Counted from the first letter of the stretch, positions 1 through 11,903 are shown. The stretch: DNA of 64,000 nucleotides from Ophioderma brevispina (GCA_023653785.1 JAMKCH010022235.1:1-64000); one strand, 5' to 3'. Translations and numbers: made by a program. The notes: a model not told the origin generated them from the sequence alone.

Positions 1-354
1 TTGCTGACACTGTAATATTGATGGATTAATGAAAGTAATAATAAAAATAGAAATAAAAGTTACAGAATGACATATTTTGTTTCATTTCGTTGTGTTTTAA
101 TTATTATTGAAGTGGCAACACTGCGATATGATGGTCACAACGACGTAAATTATGGATGGTCATCACTTTGACGTCACCATTTGCCTGCGATGTGGATTTG
201 TCGGAATCGTTTTCGAGTAAGCTATTGGGCGGAAAATTAAAAGGGCAAAATACTCAACAAATGTGGACAATTTTCAACTTATTGATTTATATGTAATCTA
301 CGTTACTTAAGCTTTCCATCCATACCAAATTGTCCAAATAATCAGAATCATGAC

Positions 355-518
355 ATATTTCCTTTAACAGAAGTTATCTCTCGGGTGCCTGTTTTAGGGC
401 TGTATGCTAACTACTTCAAATACATTGAGCTCATTGAATTGGTTTCATCCTGTACTTCTGTCGCTTATTTTAGCCACATTTCAATGGGAACATATTTTGT
501 GTAAATGACCGGCTCTAA
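355..518 (+). repeat. Dispersed repeat J, copy 1
   Basis: This stretch matches the reverse complement of 7356-7520 over about 160 bases with small indels. Shared landmarks are ACAGAAGTTAT, CAAATACATTGAGCTCA and CCACATTTCAATGG followed by AATGACCGGCTCT. The ACAGAAGTTATGG core also occurs twice near 24.0-24.2 kb. No coding signal is convincing. I do not recognise the family. Confidence 0.6.
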
Positions 519-842
519 TCCGAAAGAGTCAAAGTATTTGAAATTTGCAGGAATAGCTTTACAAGTGAAGAATAAGCCTGTAGAATTCTCATAACTTTTT
601 CCAACTGAAGAATTGACAGAAAAGGAAGAAAACGGCAGTTTCCTAAGATACGAATCTCCATTGAATTACGTGTGGTAGTTAGTGTCCAATGGAATAAAAT
701 ATCCGATTTCGTCCTTATTAGGTTGCTTCTGGTCCTATCATTTGTAGGGTATGGTAGGATACCTATACTTGTTACAGACATGCACAAATCTTTTGATTTT
801 TTTAGATTTTCTGATTTAGCAAATCACTGATAGTCCCTTTAA
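500..842 (+). mobile_element. TTAA-type MITE, family B, copy 1
   Basis: About 340 bases align throughout with 32338-32700: AGTCAAA.TATTTGAAATTT, CAGAAAAGGAAGAAAACG, GTTACAG and CTGATTTAGCAAATCA occur in the same order. The right end is intact (CAAATCACTGATAGTCCC then TTAA at 839-842). The left terminus has decayed and its start is approximate. Short length, terminal inverted repeats in the sister copies and a TTAA flank fit a non-autonomous DNA transposon of a TTAA-targeting superfamily such as piggyBac or Kolobok. It encodes nothing. Confidence 0.75.
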
Positions 843-3800
843 CCTATTGTTTGGGCTCTTTTAGGATTCCCAATATGTCCGTCAGTGGCTTCAAGTACGG
901 ATCCCAGGTGACCAATCCAGTGTATAGAAATCAATGGTGTTGTCTCTTACATAAAATTTGTACATCATCAGGTTCCATGGATTAAAATAATGTATAGTTT
1001 GATAGCTGTAAGGGGGTAACAGTTTAATCCTATTCTACTCACCCCTTGAAATTTTGTGCCATTTGGCACGATGATCACAAAAGTCTGTAGATTTGTTTAA
1101 ATGAAATCTAACTGATTTGGTAATTTTGAATGGTTTGAAGTTTCTTTCAATAAATTCAGACATTTGTGATGCACTACCACGTTGATTTGTATTTAAAAAT
1201 ATGGAAATTCCATTAATTTTTATCCTAATTTTGGTCCAAATTTTGTGTAATAAAATGGCCATAAAATTTGAACAAAATATCATATCCACCCCATTTCTCT
1301 TTTACTATGTAGAAAATGATAACCATAATTGCTATATAAGCATATAAATAAAGGAAATGCTGAGCAGAGGTTTGATATAGCTTTGCTTCTATAGGGTATT
1401 ACAAAATGAGATGTGCTCAAGAAATGGCCAAAACTGGGCGAGTAAAATAGGGTTAAGGTTATCCTGGGCTCAAAGGTAACTGAACCATGAAAATGATGTC
1501 AAATTGGTCTATACGTGTTAACCCTCTGTATACATTTTGTGCAACCTTGGGGATTGTGTGGGTTTAGTGGTTTTGCCTTAAGGTGGGTGATTTTTAATGG
1601 CAGGAAATGCAATTCAAAGGCAATTGTTTTTTGCTGTATCTTCTTATTTATTGGTATATATAAAAGTATACTATTTGAGAAAGAAATGATTCAAGGAATT
1701 TAAATAACGGATCTTTTTTCTCACCAAAAATGTTTGAGAAAATCAGAAAAATGGTTATTTTCACTCATGTTTTGGTTCCCTATAAAAAAAATATAGAAAT
1801 GGATAAAAAATATACCTTGTTTGGTTTTTGTATTCCAAAGTCATGTTTCTAGGGGTCGGTATTTCCTGTTTTTTTTTTTCAAATTGTGCACTATTTTTCT
1901 TTTTACAACTGGTGCCCAAAAAGATACAATCTGCGCGAGTCAATTTGGAGCAATGCAAGATTTGTTCAAGTTTGACTAAATCCTAATTTTTAACAAAAAT
2001 TAAAACAAAATAATTATCCCACCCTAGATTGTGACCATGCTCTATACCCGATGCATTTCATTCTTACCTGTTGCGAGATATGGATTTAGGGTAACTGGGA
2101 ACCAAAAGTCAAGAATTATCGCTGAAAGTGAACACAGGGAAAATCGCCATTTGTCCAATTGTTGTCCAGTTTCACTAAAAAATGCCTTATTTCCAAAACA
2201 AAAGTGTTTCATCTCCTTATTCTTCAACACTGCACCCAGGTCAAATTACTTCCTGCGTTCGTATGATCAAAATCCCACAATTTAAAGGCTCAAATCATGA
2301 ATTATAATCCCATTCTGTTGCGAAAGCAACTCCCGTGGGTGACCATTTTACAATTGGATACAAGTTTACCATTGCTATGTATCATAGAATCGATGCATCA
2401 AGGCATTCCAGACGCACTCATTACTTACTTCCCAATCCAACTTTTGGCTGGTGCGTGCCAAATAGCCTAGAAGCATATTGCGGAAAAAAAAAAATGCGAC
2501 ATTACCTCCCTTTTTGGAGTTCAGGAGCCCCTGTGATTTTTTTTATCAAAATGCGCAGAAAGTAAGAAAATGAACAAAATATGAGGAAAAAATAATATAT
2601 ATTAATCAAAATCGTGAGGCACATTCATATTGACGTTTAAAAAGGCAGCAGGTTCCATCCATTCGAAAATTCCCGGCCTGAGTGGAAAGCTAATACTTTT
2701 AAAACGCTTGGATTACCTTTTTCTTTCTTTGAACACAAAACTCTTTAATATTAAACGATCTGAATTTTCATCCCCAACTTCAATCAAATTGAACAGACCC
2801 TAAATTGCTGGCGTTCTAATAAGTCTTTCAACTTTTGGGGGAAAGTTTACTGTTATCAAATCTGTGTTACTCCCTCAGCTGCTTATTTCTTTTCTGTTTT
2901 GTGCAATACAATATCCCTAAGGTCTTTTTAAAAAAATTAAATAGTCCTCTTTAAATTTATTTGGAGTGGGGAATGATCGAATTAAGCGCAACATCTTCTG
3001 TAATGATTACATGATGTGGTCTTCGTCTGGTGGAACCCCGGGGTTTTTCACAGGCTCAAAATTAGTCTGGTGTAACAATTGCTTTGATCCTCCTGATTAT
3101 ACCAAGTTTTTTGTGTAAGTCCCTTTGAAATGGTCTGTTCTTTCTGATTTCAATCCATATTACACAATTTTGATGAGGTTGGATGCTCCCATATTCAGTT
3201 TGGATACTTCCAATTGGTCAACTGCGGAAACATAAAATTGTGGTATTTATACAGAAGTAGAATGAAGGAAAAAGTGCATGGTCTGACTTCCATCTTCAGG
3301 ATGTAATTTGGTGGAACAAGAACATTCGGCTAAAACGAAGAAATTCTTCTACCCTCTGTGGAATGAAAAGGGATTCAAACTTTGTCAGATCTTGATCGCG
3401 GTTTCAAATTTATTACGACTTTGAGGATCTGGCATTGAATATGATATTTCTATCAGAGACAGGAGAAAGTATGGTTTTCCGATCAGTGGCTTTCTTCTCT
3501 GGATTGGTTTCAAAACCCAAATACATTCAAGTGAAACTTTTTCGAGACTATTCTGCTTCGCTCTTCTTCTTCTTCTCGAAGTTGAATGGAAGTTCCTATA
3601 TATGCGTATTTCATTCTGTAAGATTTGGCCTCCAGTTTGAGATGTCAAAAATAAATGGATTGATTCTCTGATGTTCTTGAAGACATTGAATTGGAAATCA
3701 TGTCATAGGAGCAATTTTCCTTGTACTATTGAACCAGTGCGGGTCCTTTATTTTAAATTTGTTCACAGAGCTATTTGTACTAATCACTTCTTAAAAACAG

Positions 3801-4250
3801 ATTGGCAGAGCCGATTCCTCCCAAATTGTTACTTCGGCATGAACTTCCTGAAACAATTTTTACCTTTATTTTGTGATTGTGAAAGGTTCTCTATTGTGGG
3901 AGCACTCTGTTTTTTTTACAAATGTTACTAATCTGGCGTATTCCTTTTCTAAATTTTGATACAATGTTTGGCATTAGTGAGATTTCAGAGCCATGTATGT
4001 GTTATCAATTTTCTTTTCCTCTGTAAGTTTTATATTCATATTGGCAATTTCAACAACTTCTCCCAATTTTAACGCTTTTTTTAGTCCTCTGTGAGATAAA
4101 AAAAAAACAAAGTACTGAACATAAAATTGCTGGAACATATAACAACGTAAAGGCAGCATTTCAAAAAATGGACTATTAATTCTTGATTCATAATTTATAG
4201 TTAAATTTTATTTTCTAATTGGTTTTGCCACGGCATCTGTTCTAATCTGG
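843..4250. other. Unassigned AT-rich sequence
   Basis: I see no recognisable gene, RNA or complete element here. Open frames of 60-90 codons lie on both strands but show no family resemblance and no shared splice context, so they look like chance frames in AT-rich DNA. Confidence 0.5.
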
Positions 4251-4751
4251 CTATTTAGAGAGAGAGAAAGGAGGGGAGAGATTTTTTGTTGAGCTTTTGT
4301 GTGTGTTAGGTGTGCTGCGGATGGTATATTTGAGTTTTCTTTGTTGGGGTCTATGTTTTTTGTCTTGTTTGTCCTTTATTTTTGGTGTCTATTTGTTTGT
4401 TGTTCTGAAAAGATTCCCTGTGCAAAACTTTTCCCCAAACCCTCTCACACTATTTTCCTTTCCTTGCTCGCCCACTCTCGACAGCTGTATGCCGCCGGGC
4501 GTTGTGTCCATCTGGGCCTTTTTTTGGCGCACGATCGTTTCTCATTTCTCTGGTCCTTGTGCTCTCCCTTCCTTTCCAGATTCCATTGTCTGCCACATGA
4601 TGCTTGGCTGTATGCTCTTTGTTGAGATTTTGGGAGCTAAATTAATCTTGTTTATCCATGACATTGATATCTAGATGTATTAGTCTAAGTTTTTGAGTAG
4701 AAGGGTTTTGGTGTACCGCCTTCTTTATCTGTATGTTTCCCTCCAACCACC

Positions 4752-5325
4752 AAACTAAAGTACAGGAAAGAAAGAACACGAACGAAAGAAAAAAGAAGAA
4801 GAAGAAGAATCAAGAAAGCAAAAAAAAGAATACAAATACACCCAAGAAAACATAAAAAAAGAACAAAGAAAAAGAAAAAAAGAAAAAAAAAAAAACAGCA
4901 AAAAGAAAAAAAGAAAAAATAAAAAGAAAAAATGAAAAAGGGAAACAAACAAAGAAACATAAAAAAGAAAAAAGAAAACAAGAAAAAACAAAAAAAAGAA
5001 AAAAGGAACAAAGACAAAAGAAAAAAATAAAAAAGAAAAAAGCCCAAAAGAAAAAAGAAAAAAAAAAAAAAAAATAAAAAAGAAGAAAGAAGAAAAGCAA
5101 GAAAAAGAAAAGAAAAAAAGAAAGAAATAAAAAAACCAAAAACGAACAAAACAAAAGAAAAGAAAAAAAAGAAAGAAAAAAGAAATAAACAAGAACAGAA
5201 AACAGAAAAGAAAAAAAGAATAAGAACAGAAAAGAGAAAAGAAGAAAAAAAAAGAAAAAGAAAAAAGTAAAAAAAAAAAAAAGAAAAAAAGTAGAAATTT
5301 TCCAAGAAAAAAAGAAAAAGATTTT
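4752..5325. repeat. A-rich polypurine tract, about 570 bp
   Basis: Nearly every base on the plus strand is A or G, built from drifting (A)nG units with rare C and T. Three overlapping minus-strand open frames here are poly-Phe artefacts of this composition. Just upstream, 4290-4740 is T-rich on the same strand, so the tract could be the expanded A-rich tail of an old retroposon, although no insertion-site duplication was found. Mirror-symmetric purine runs of this length can form triplex DNA. Confidence 0.9.
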
Positions 5326-5519
5326 GCATATACTCAGGGCTTGTCCATATAACTTATCACTGTGTAGGGATAACTAAGCTCAAATCAAAGTCCTTCCTAT
5401 AGGAAATCTCCACTTTGTTATAAAATTCTAGTATCTATCTCACACACTTTCAATTAAAAGCATTTTATGTGAACATCTTATTTTAGCTGATTTTAATACA
5501 CAACCCCTTTTTAAATCCC

Positions 5520-5700
5520 AAGTCAGCCTTTAAGTGACAGTAGATTTTTTGAGGATACAAATTTCTCTCAAATTGCACGGGATTGATTGTAGACAACCTG
5601 CCGAGAAAGTTTATTGGACAAAGTATAAAAGAAAACCGCAAAACCTTGTTTTTGACTTGCCTGCTATCATAATCATTCTTATAGAAAAAAGGGAGTGGTT
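5520..5700 (+). repeat. Dispersed repeat I, partial copy
   Basis: The segment shares an ordered set of words with the end of both halves of the 28.8-31.6 kb duplication: TTTTTTGAGGATACAAA, ATTGATTGTAGACAACCTGCCGAG or close variants, AGTTTATTGGACAA, AAACCGCAAA and ACTTGCCTGC. It begins beside CCTTTAAGTGACAG, which resembles the TTAAAG starts of the TTAA MITEs in this window. It is non-coding. Confidence 0.6.
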
Positions 5701-5869
5701 AACACCCCATTTTTGTAGACGAAGGTTAAGTTCCATATATGTAAGAAAAGATCAAACCATTTTTTTAAACTTATGCATAAAATGGTATTTTTTTAAAAGT
5801 TATATCAGTCCTAATCAGAGACAATTTTTTGCTTTAAACATTCTGTACTATTTTAGTTAGCAGCACTTT

Positions 5870-6740
5870 TAGACGATACAATGCATAAGGTCCTGTTCAT
5901 ATTTACAAATTGTACATAGTAAGGACTGAAAATTATAAAACAAACTTTAACAGCCATGCAAAGGAATTTTTGTTTGATGGTTATTAAGTGCAATGAGAGA
6001 TTTAAAGTCATCATATTTTCTGTGGTATGTAAATGGTTTCATAATGATTAGACGTTCAATATATTCCCTACCTTTTAACTTGCCTACGAACTACTTAAAT
6101 GAAAACAAAAGGTGTTTTGGTATATAAAGCTTATATTTCAATCCAAAACAGGGTGAATTTCCTATTTACCCTATAGGAAATGTTCACAATTTTTTGTACC
6201 AAGAAACCGTTGCTCGCAGAGATCCCAATCTTCCGATTTTAATAGAAATCGAAAATTTTGACTTTTCTGGGATTAACTCCGATTTGTCCCCATATTTTTC
6301 AGATTTTTTTTTTTTTTTCGATTTTTATTGTTTGATTTTAGATTGATATTTATTTAAGAACGGATCTTGTTATCGGAATCCGGATCTCTCTGACTCTGAC
6401 GCACTCAAATGTACATCGGCACTTGGGTATTAAATGGGTTTGGCGTACATTGCAATTTGTGTAAGAACTACATAAAGGCATAAACTAAGCATGACATAAT
6501 CAGCACCAAGGAAGACAACTCCGATCCTGGTCTATCGGAAAAATACCGATGTGGTATATAAGCCACAAAACATGAATATGTGAATTGAATTTACAAGCTT
6601 GGAAACAATTTAAAAGACTTGAGAAAGTAAAGGACGCAGTTCAAAGGCGATCACGTTGCAGTTTTAATAGAAGACAACTTCACTGGGTAGGTTGTAAAAG
6701 TGTTTTAAGTGTACGGAAAATCTTCAAAAGTTTGATCCAT
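5870..6740. other. Unassigned sequence
   Basis: No recognisable feature. The stretch is AT-rich with a poly-T run near 6306-6320. Confidence 0.4.
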
Positions 6741-6769
6741 TGCAGGACTGATTGCATGGTTCCAACTAG

Positions 6770-6955
6770 TTCCATATATAATGAAATATCCCTACATATG
6801 ACGTACCAGAATGGTTTTGATGTTCATTGGAGTATTCCTTGCGAAGAAAACCTCAATTTTCACGCATTAACTTTCAAAGCAGTAGACGAATTCACGAAGC
6901 CGCCACGTTTATTTACGCTATCGTTTTGCCACAAGCCATGTTAGTCCTTTCACAC
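6770..6955 (+). repeat. Dispersed repeat K, copy 1
   Basis: About 100 bases here match the reverse complement of the 8.0-8.13 kb region at roughly 70 percent: ATATAATGAAATATCCC, GTACCAGA, then CATTGGAGTATTCCTTGCG. Both copies keep an open frame across the match (HWSIPC in each), so this may be a fragment of an old coding repeat. No family was recognised. Confidence 0.45.
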
Positions 6956-7355
6956 AATTGAAATGAATCTGGTGGTTAGTCCAGTTCTGGCCTGTATGAA
7001 AGACTAATATCGCGTTTTCTTTTAACATTGGAATTAAAACACCGCTTGTAATTTACGTTTCCTTTAAATAGATAAATTTATCAAAATTGGCATACATTTG
7101 TGCCTAAAGGCCTAGAATTTTTATGAAATGAGCCTGGGATTCGTGAGAAATAGTTTATAAATTAGGAAAACTCTACATCATACAAAGAAGCGCTACTACT
7201 CTGTACATTGAAAGTACGTGGATTGCTGAACCGCGCATTAGTGGGTGTCGACGACCGATCTCTCTATACAATGGACTGGAAACTTGGGCTTCGGAATTGA
7301 AGCACTGATGGCCATGTGTGTGTGGTCATCCAAAAAGAGCCTAAGCAGGTGGTTA

Positions 7356-7520
7356 AGAGCCGGTCATTTTAATCATATACAAAATTGTTCCATTGAAATG
7401 TGGATAGCGACATAACAGACTACAGATCAAGCCAATTCAGTGAGCTCATGTATTTGCCGTATGGGATGGGCATGTCTCTCAACGTGCACCCGGATACAAC
7501 TTCTGTAAACAGGTGCCTCT
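7356..7520 (-). repeat. Dispersed repeat J, copy 2
   Basis: This is the inverted counterpart of 355-518. It keeps the reverse complements of CCACATTTCAATGG and TGAGCTCA.TGAATTGG. The flanking 100 bases on either side do not match copy 1, which marks the limits of the shared unit. Confidence 0.6.
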
Positions 7521-7854
7521 GGAATGGTATTGTGTTCAGTAGACAAGATGGCCCACTCGTGCTCCATTCATCTAATATACATTACTGTTGTGAGCCAATC
7601 CATTGTATATTGAGATCAGTGGTTACAGTGCGACTGCGATAAACTTAATATTACTCGACCACCACGCCTTTTTCAATATTCCACGTTTTCATGGATGGTT
7701 AAGTGTTTAGAGGTGCCAAGTAAAACCTTTGTTAAAATCACAAATGATATCAAAACAACCCCTCTTAACCTTTTTCTCATAATCACTCACTGATGTTTTT
7801 AAAAAGTGTAATTTTCTTCTTGCAATAAAAATTCAACAAGTTTCGCTCCTAATC

Positions 7855-8145
7855 CTTTGTGTGCTCAAAACTAAGTTCAAAAGGATTAGGCTTGTGCAAA
7901 CTTTGCACGTGATAATGCGCGGCCGTGGGTATAATTTTGCTGGCTTCTGTTTCGTATTGCATGCGGCGTTGTAAATATACCACAACAGAATAAACATGGT
8001 ATCTTCCATGATCGTTGTCCAGTTTGTGTAATATGGGTCGCATAAAAATCTCTGGATTTTTTCCGCAAGGAATACTCCAATGGCCAGAAAACCCATCTGG
8101 TACTTTTATTTTGGGATATTTCATTATATTTAAAAACAAATTTAA
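7855..8145 (-). repeat. Dispersed repeat K, copy 2, with 96-codon open frame
   Basis: The minus strand keeps one open frame of 96 codons starting at 8139 and ending at 7849. It includes VPDGFSGHWSIPCGKNPEIF and a following hydrophilic stretch rich in H, Y and Q. The part around HWSIPC is shared with copy 1 at 6.77-6.95 kb. The composition looks more protein-like than most frames in this window, but I recognise no domain. It could be a decayed transposon ORF or chance. Confidence 0.35.
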
Positions 8146-8239
8146 AATGTGCCATATATTTTATCCAATACTTGCTTTAAAACAGACAGAAAATACAAAA
8201 TTTCTCTCCCATATAGATCCACTTTGCACCAAGAGTTAG

Positions 8240-9700
8240 TCACGTACTACACTTAGGCAACAGTTGAGATGTTTAAGAATCTCAACTTTATTAGGCAAGT
8301 CGGGGACTAGGCTGTGGTCTGAAATCGCCCTTTTAATCTATTACTTGGGAAAAGTGGGGCAATTTTAATGCACTCTGCATCTTCCTTACGTTGATGTCAG
8401 TGGATATTTAAAAATTTCCCCCTGCATGTTCTCAACATAAAATTGTGAGCACTGCTAAAAGCAACTGTTATTTGGATAACTTGCAACAAGAAGTTGCTTA
8501 AATATCTTCATTATCACTGATTAAGCTCAACTGAAAAACATTCATCAACCAGTACCATTCTTAATTATTTACTCCCCAATTCCTTTTTTCTCTCCTTCCT
8601 TCCATTCTTCATCTTTTCCTCACTTTATTATTTCTACCTCGCTTCCTCATGCATGTTTACATACCTCGCAAGACCTGTTGAATAGTCTGTCTTTCTGTCC
8701 AATCCTGTATCAGTATTCCCGTTAAATGTTGGGATTTTATTTTTTTTCTTTTATGTATATTTACTTGTAATACTTATATCATCCCTTTTGTAAATTTGAG
8801 TATATTTTATTTGTATGGTTACAGGGCCAGCAATAATTATAAGCCCAATTGGGTTTGTCACTACTGGTCCTCGCAATATCATATTCTTCATCTTCGTACA
8901 GTTTACAATTGAATACTTTGTATTATTATATATCATATTGTATTAATTCATTTCTTCTGTCACGTCCGATATGTTATTCTGAATAATTGAATCTTGATTC
9001 TGAAGCTAAATGCATCTGTACATTATATTTGCTACTAGTCTGGTCCACATTTCAATATTGTGCTCAATAATAAATTTATAGCGAGCTGTTTGCGTTAAAA
9101 GTTGGCCGACAACTTTTAGTGTAAAAAATCTTGTTTGCCACACTCAATTAAGAGGTGTGACAAAATATAAGGGCAAGGTTTATACAGGGGGTTATAATTT
9201 GAAAGTGCTCAGATTGTGCCAAATTGTATGTCAATAGCTTTGTCATGCTCCAAGGACTTAAAAATTATAGTTTGCCCATCTACAATTTATGAGTCCTATG
9301 CCTTAAAAATACATCGAGTTAAAACTTGCAAGATCCCCCTGGCAAGGAGCAAACTGGCAGGGAGCAAATTATAGATATTGATTAGCTCATTAGCATACCC
9401 AATTTGCATATTGTATGCTCAAAATGTAATAAGGTTGATAACTCAACCTACTTCCTTCCAAGTTACAACAATATACATCTTATGGAACTCCATGGCAGTT
9501 GCAATTTTAAGGAACGCCCCTTTAATTAGCTCATTTGCATACCTAACCCAAAGAGATGCATGATATGATGGGCTTTCATGTAGCAAAGGAATTGTGTATC
9601 TGATGTACCATTTCAAAGATACAGCACCCCAACACAACCTAAATGGAACACACAGAAGGAATCTGCTGTTGCAGAATCTCCCATGCCCTTGTAGGCCAGG
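8240..9700. other. Unassigned sequence with short low-complexity patches
   Basis: There is a pyrimidine-rich run at 8573-8650. Around 9320-9370 the words ACTTGC and CCCTGGCAAG recall the start of the family G repeats at 14.6 and 22.5 kb. AGCTCATTTGCATACC-like words recur near 9385 and 9530. No gene was seen. Confidence 0.4.
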
Positions 9701-10140
9701 TGGATAAAATGGTGTAAAACTATTTGTATTATCATATTAAAGGTGCTTGTTGGTCTATTGTGTTCTCAACTTGATATGAGAGCCTGGCACTTGCACATAT
9801 GCCCCATCAAGTACCGGGGAAACAAACTTGCGGTTTTGATGGTAAAAGTAATAATGCATATTGCAAAGCCATATTCAATACCATGAAGAAAGAGCTACAG
9901 GATAGACTGGATGGCACCTACACCAAGCTTCTTATGCGAGTACAAAACATATCCTGGCATGAGCACAAGACCAAAGCACAGATATATGGAGATATCCCTC
10001 CAATTTCATCTTCTGTTGCCCAACGCCGTGCACGATTTGACGGTCACTGTCATCGTGCGATTGATCAAGTAGTCTCAGACGTCACATGTTGGAAGTTACC
10101 ATGCCAAAAAAGGGGTCGACGCCCATTCAACTACATTGAT

Positions 10141-11003
10141 TTTTTTTTTATTCTCTAGCCCATGAGGGTCTTTATTGTTCTCTTATTTTACAATACAAAG
10201 TACATTACATTACACACAAGAAACGTCAATAGTGGAAGAATTATGTACCATTAAAACCAAATTCAAGGGGAGCGTATCAGCTCACCTCTAGCATATTGAG
10301 AACAGGTTTTCCCTTTTGTGCTATATGAAGACACTTCATAAAATGACAAAATGGTTCACAACTGCCATGCTTAATTGCTAAAAAGGCTATTTAAAGGTAC
10401 ATTTCATGATCCTAGCACCTCATTTTTGTCCTTAGTTGACCAGACACCTTAAGATAAAAACCAGCTGACTACTATGGCTTGCCTATCTGTTTGTATCACA
10501 GTGCCTTACAGGCCACCGTGTTACAATTCCTGTACATTTACAGGCAGAAAAGTACTTTTCAAACATTACAACCCACCTCCAGAGCAGACCAATCAATACC
10601 CATGCATGATCAAGTGCATGTACACCACACCTGGGCCATCAACAGCTCATATAAAAAGGCCTAACTCCCCGAGGCAAGACAGGAAAATGAGGCCGTGGAT
10701 CACAAAATGTTCCTTTAACAATATCAGGCACCCAAATACCACCCAGCACAATTTAAATACCACCTTGATGCTGTCATGCTATATTGCTGCACTACACCCT
10801 AAAACCTCAGGGATCCAAAAATAAACCCCCAGGACTGCAGTCAGTGACCAACCAAAAAAAAAGATTTAAAAAACATGACTCACCCGCATTAAGATTCAAT
10901 CATATTTGCAGGGCTGTGATTGAATTTCAAGAAAAAAATCCTGAATTTGGCAAAAAAATCCTGAAAAACAGCGTAAATTTGACCCAAAATACTAAAATCG
11001 GGC
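10141..11003 (-). mobile_element. Poly(A)-tailed retrocopy, probably of an mRNA 3' end
   Basis: The 863-base insert lies inside the LINE fragment between two exact 14-base copies of TCAACTACATTGAT (10127-10140 and 11004-11017); deleting one copy and the insert restores the LINE frame across NYID-VIARD. Read on the minus strand it ends in A9 (10141-10149), with AATAAA at 10171-10176, 21 bases upstream of the tail, as in a normal cleaved transcript. No ORF of note is present. A target-site duplication, tail and polyadenylation signal fit LINE-mediated retroposition of a 3' UTR; a 5'-truncated element with its own tail is the alternative. Confidence 0.8.
10391..10718. mobile_element. TTAA-type MITE, family D, inside the retrocopy
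   Basis: The left end TTAAAGGTACATTTCATGAT and the right end GGATCACAAAATGTTCCTTTAA (10697-10718) are imperfect inverted repeats with TTAA at both outer edges. The element is 328 bases and has no ORF. It may have been part of the source transcript before retroposition, since it lies within the retrocopied unit. Confidence 0.7.
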
Positions 11004-11531
11004 TCAACTACATTGATGTGATTGCTCGAGACATCCAGCAGGATCCATCTGATATCCCCAACTTAATGACAAACGGGGACATTTTGGCGCTACATGGTGA
11101 ACAGCATCTCGGCTGCGGCCGTTAGAGAGATATTCAATACTGTGCTATATATTGGTAGTTAACCATAAATACAACATTTTTTGTTTATATCTTGGAATTA
11201 AAATGGATTTGAGGGCTCAAATTTCAGGACGACAATGAGAAAAATATGGCCTTTCATCTGATATCAAAATCGATACTACTTCCGGGTAAATTGGGGGGTC
11301 CCAAAGACGATTACAACACCCACCTTTAACGATGAATGTGTTGCAATATGTACGATCCATAGCTCATAGTTACAGTACAAAACATAACAGGCTGTACATG
11401 GTCTATGGGTGGGGGGGGCATAATTATTACCCCATAAGGAGCATTCTGAAGTGTAATGGGTAGAAACAATCTATTTGGTATGACTGGGGCTTTGGAATTA
11501 TTTTGATGCAAATTGTATCATTCCATATGAT

Positions 11532-11903
11532 CAATACGTGGATCCTGGGTTTCCTACCGGAAATCATTTTTTACCGAAAATTTCTATCCCACAATGCATC
11601 AACGATGTACGAGTAGATATGCATCACTCCATGCACGCTCACGGCCAGTGCACCTCCTTTAAACTATGGCGCAAAAAAATACAAGGCAATCAAAGAGTAC
11701 TAGTTACTGGTAAAATTTATGTACAGCAAACGGTTTTTGCAGAGTTATGACAGAAAAATGACCGTATGACACAAAACACCATAGAATATATATGCGCTAT
11801 TTATTTTATCTACTCGTACATCGTTGGTGCATTCCTATCCCACAATGCATAGGAATTTCGGTAAAAAATGATTTCCGGTAGGAAACCCAGGATCCACGTA
11901 TTG
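11532..11903. mobile_element. Foldback element with about 85-bp near-perfect TIRs
   Basis: CAATACGTGGATCC at 11532 continues through GGGTTTCCTACCGGAAATCA, TTTTTTACCGAAA and AACGATGTACGAGTAGAT. The same series returns inverted at the right end, finishing GGATCCACGTATTG at 11903. The right arm carries an extra short palindrome around CCCACAATGCATAGG. The 200-base interior has no coding signal. The near-identity of the arms suggests recent activity or gene conversion. Confidence 0.9.

Larger units (their letters stand above)
9882..11129 (+). mobile_element. Non-LTR retrotransposon 3' fragment (C-terminal region after RT), itself interrupted
   Basis: The insert is flanked by an exact 11-base duplication, ATATTCAATAC, at 9871-9881 and 11130-11140. 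It reads as the region downstream of the reverse transcriptase in many LINE ORF2 proteins: LDGTYTKLLMRVQNISWHEH, then IYGDIPPISSSVAQRRARF, GHCHRA, a GRRPFNYID motif and, after the retrocopy, VIARDIQQD. Family members typically show LDGCYTRML, LYGDLP, RRLRFAGHC and GRP.TYVD at these points. At least one frameshift precedes the stop. The 3' end lies a few bases after the stop codon with no poly(A), and the 5' part (endonuclease and RT) is missing. Confidence 0.85.
9737..11329 (+). mobile_element. TTAA-type MITE, family A, copy 1, split by insertions
   Basis: The left part (9737-9881) starts TTAAAGGTGCTTGTTGG and continues through GAGCCTGGCAC, CCATCAAGTACC, AACTTGCGGTTTTGAT and ATTGCAAAGCC. The right part (11130-11329) resumes at ATATTCAATACTGTGC and ends CACCCACCTTTAA. 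Joined, the two halves make about 345 bases that match the uninterrupted copy at 21005-21346. The interruption is the non-LTR fragment at 9882-11129. Other copies are at 24292-24646 and 62468-62836. Confidence 0.9.

Noticed and set aside
4297..4674. Two overlapping plus-strand frames of 125 and 108 codons, hydrophobic
   Set aside because: T-rich sequence is open in more than one frame at once; no recognisable family or splice context.
4685..5329. Minus-strand frames of 114-214 codons, almost all Phe, Leu and Ser
   Set aside because: They translate the complement of an A-rich purine tract; no domain or codon signal beyond composition.
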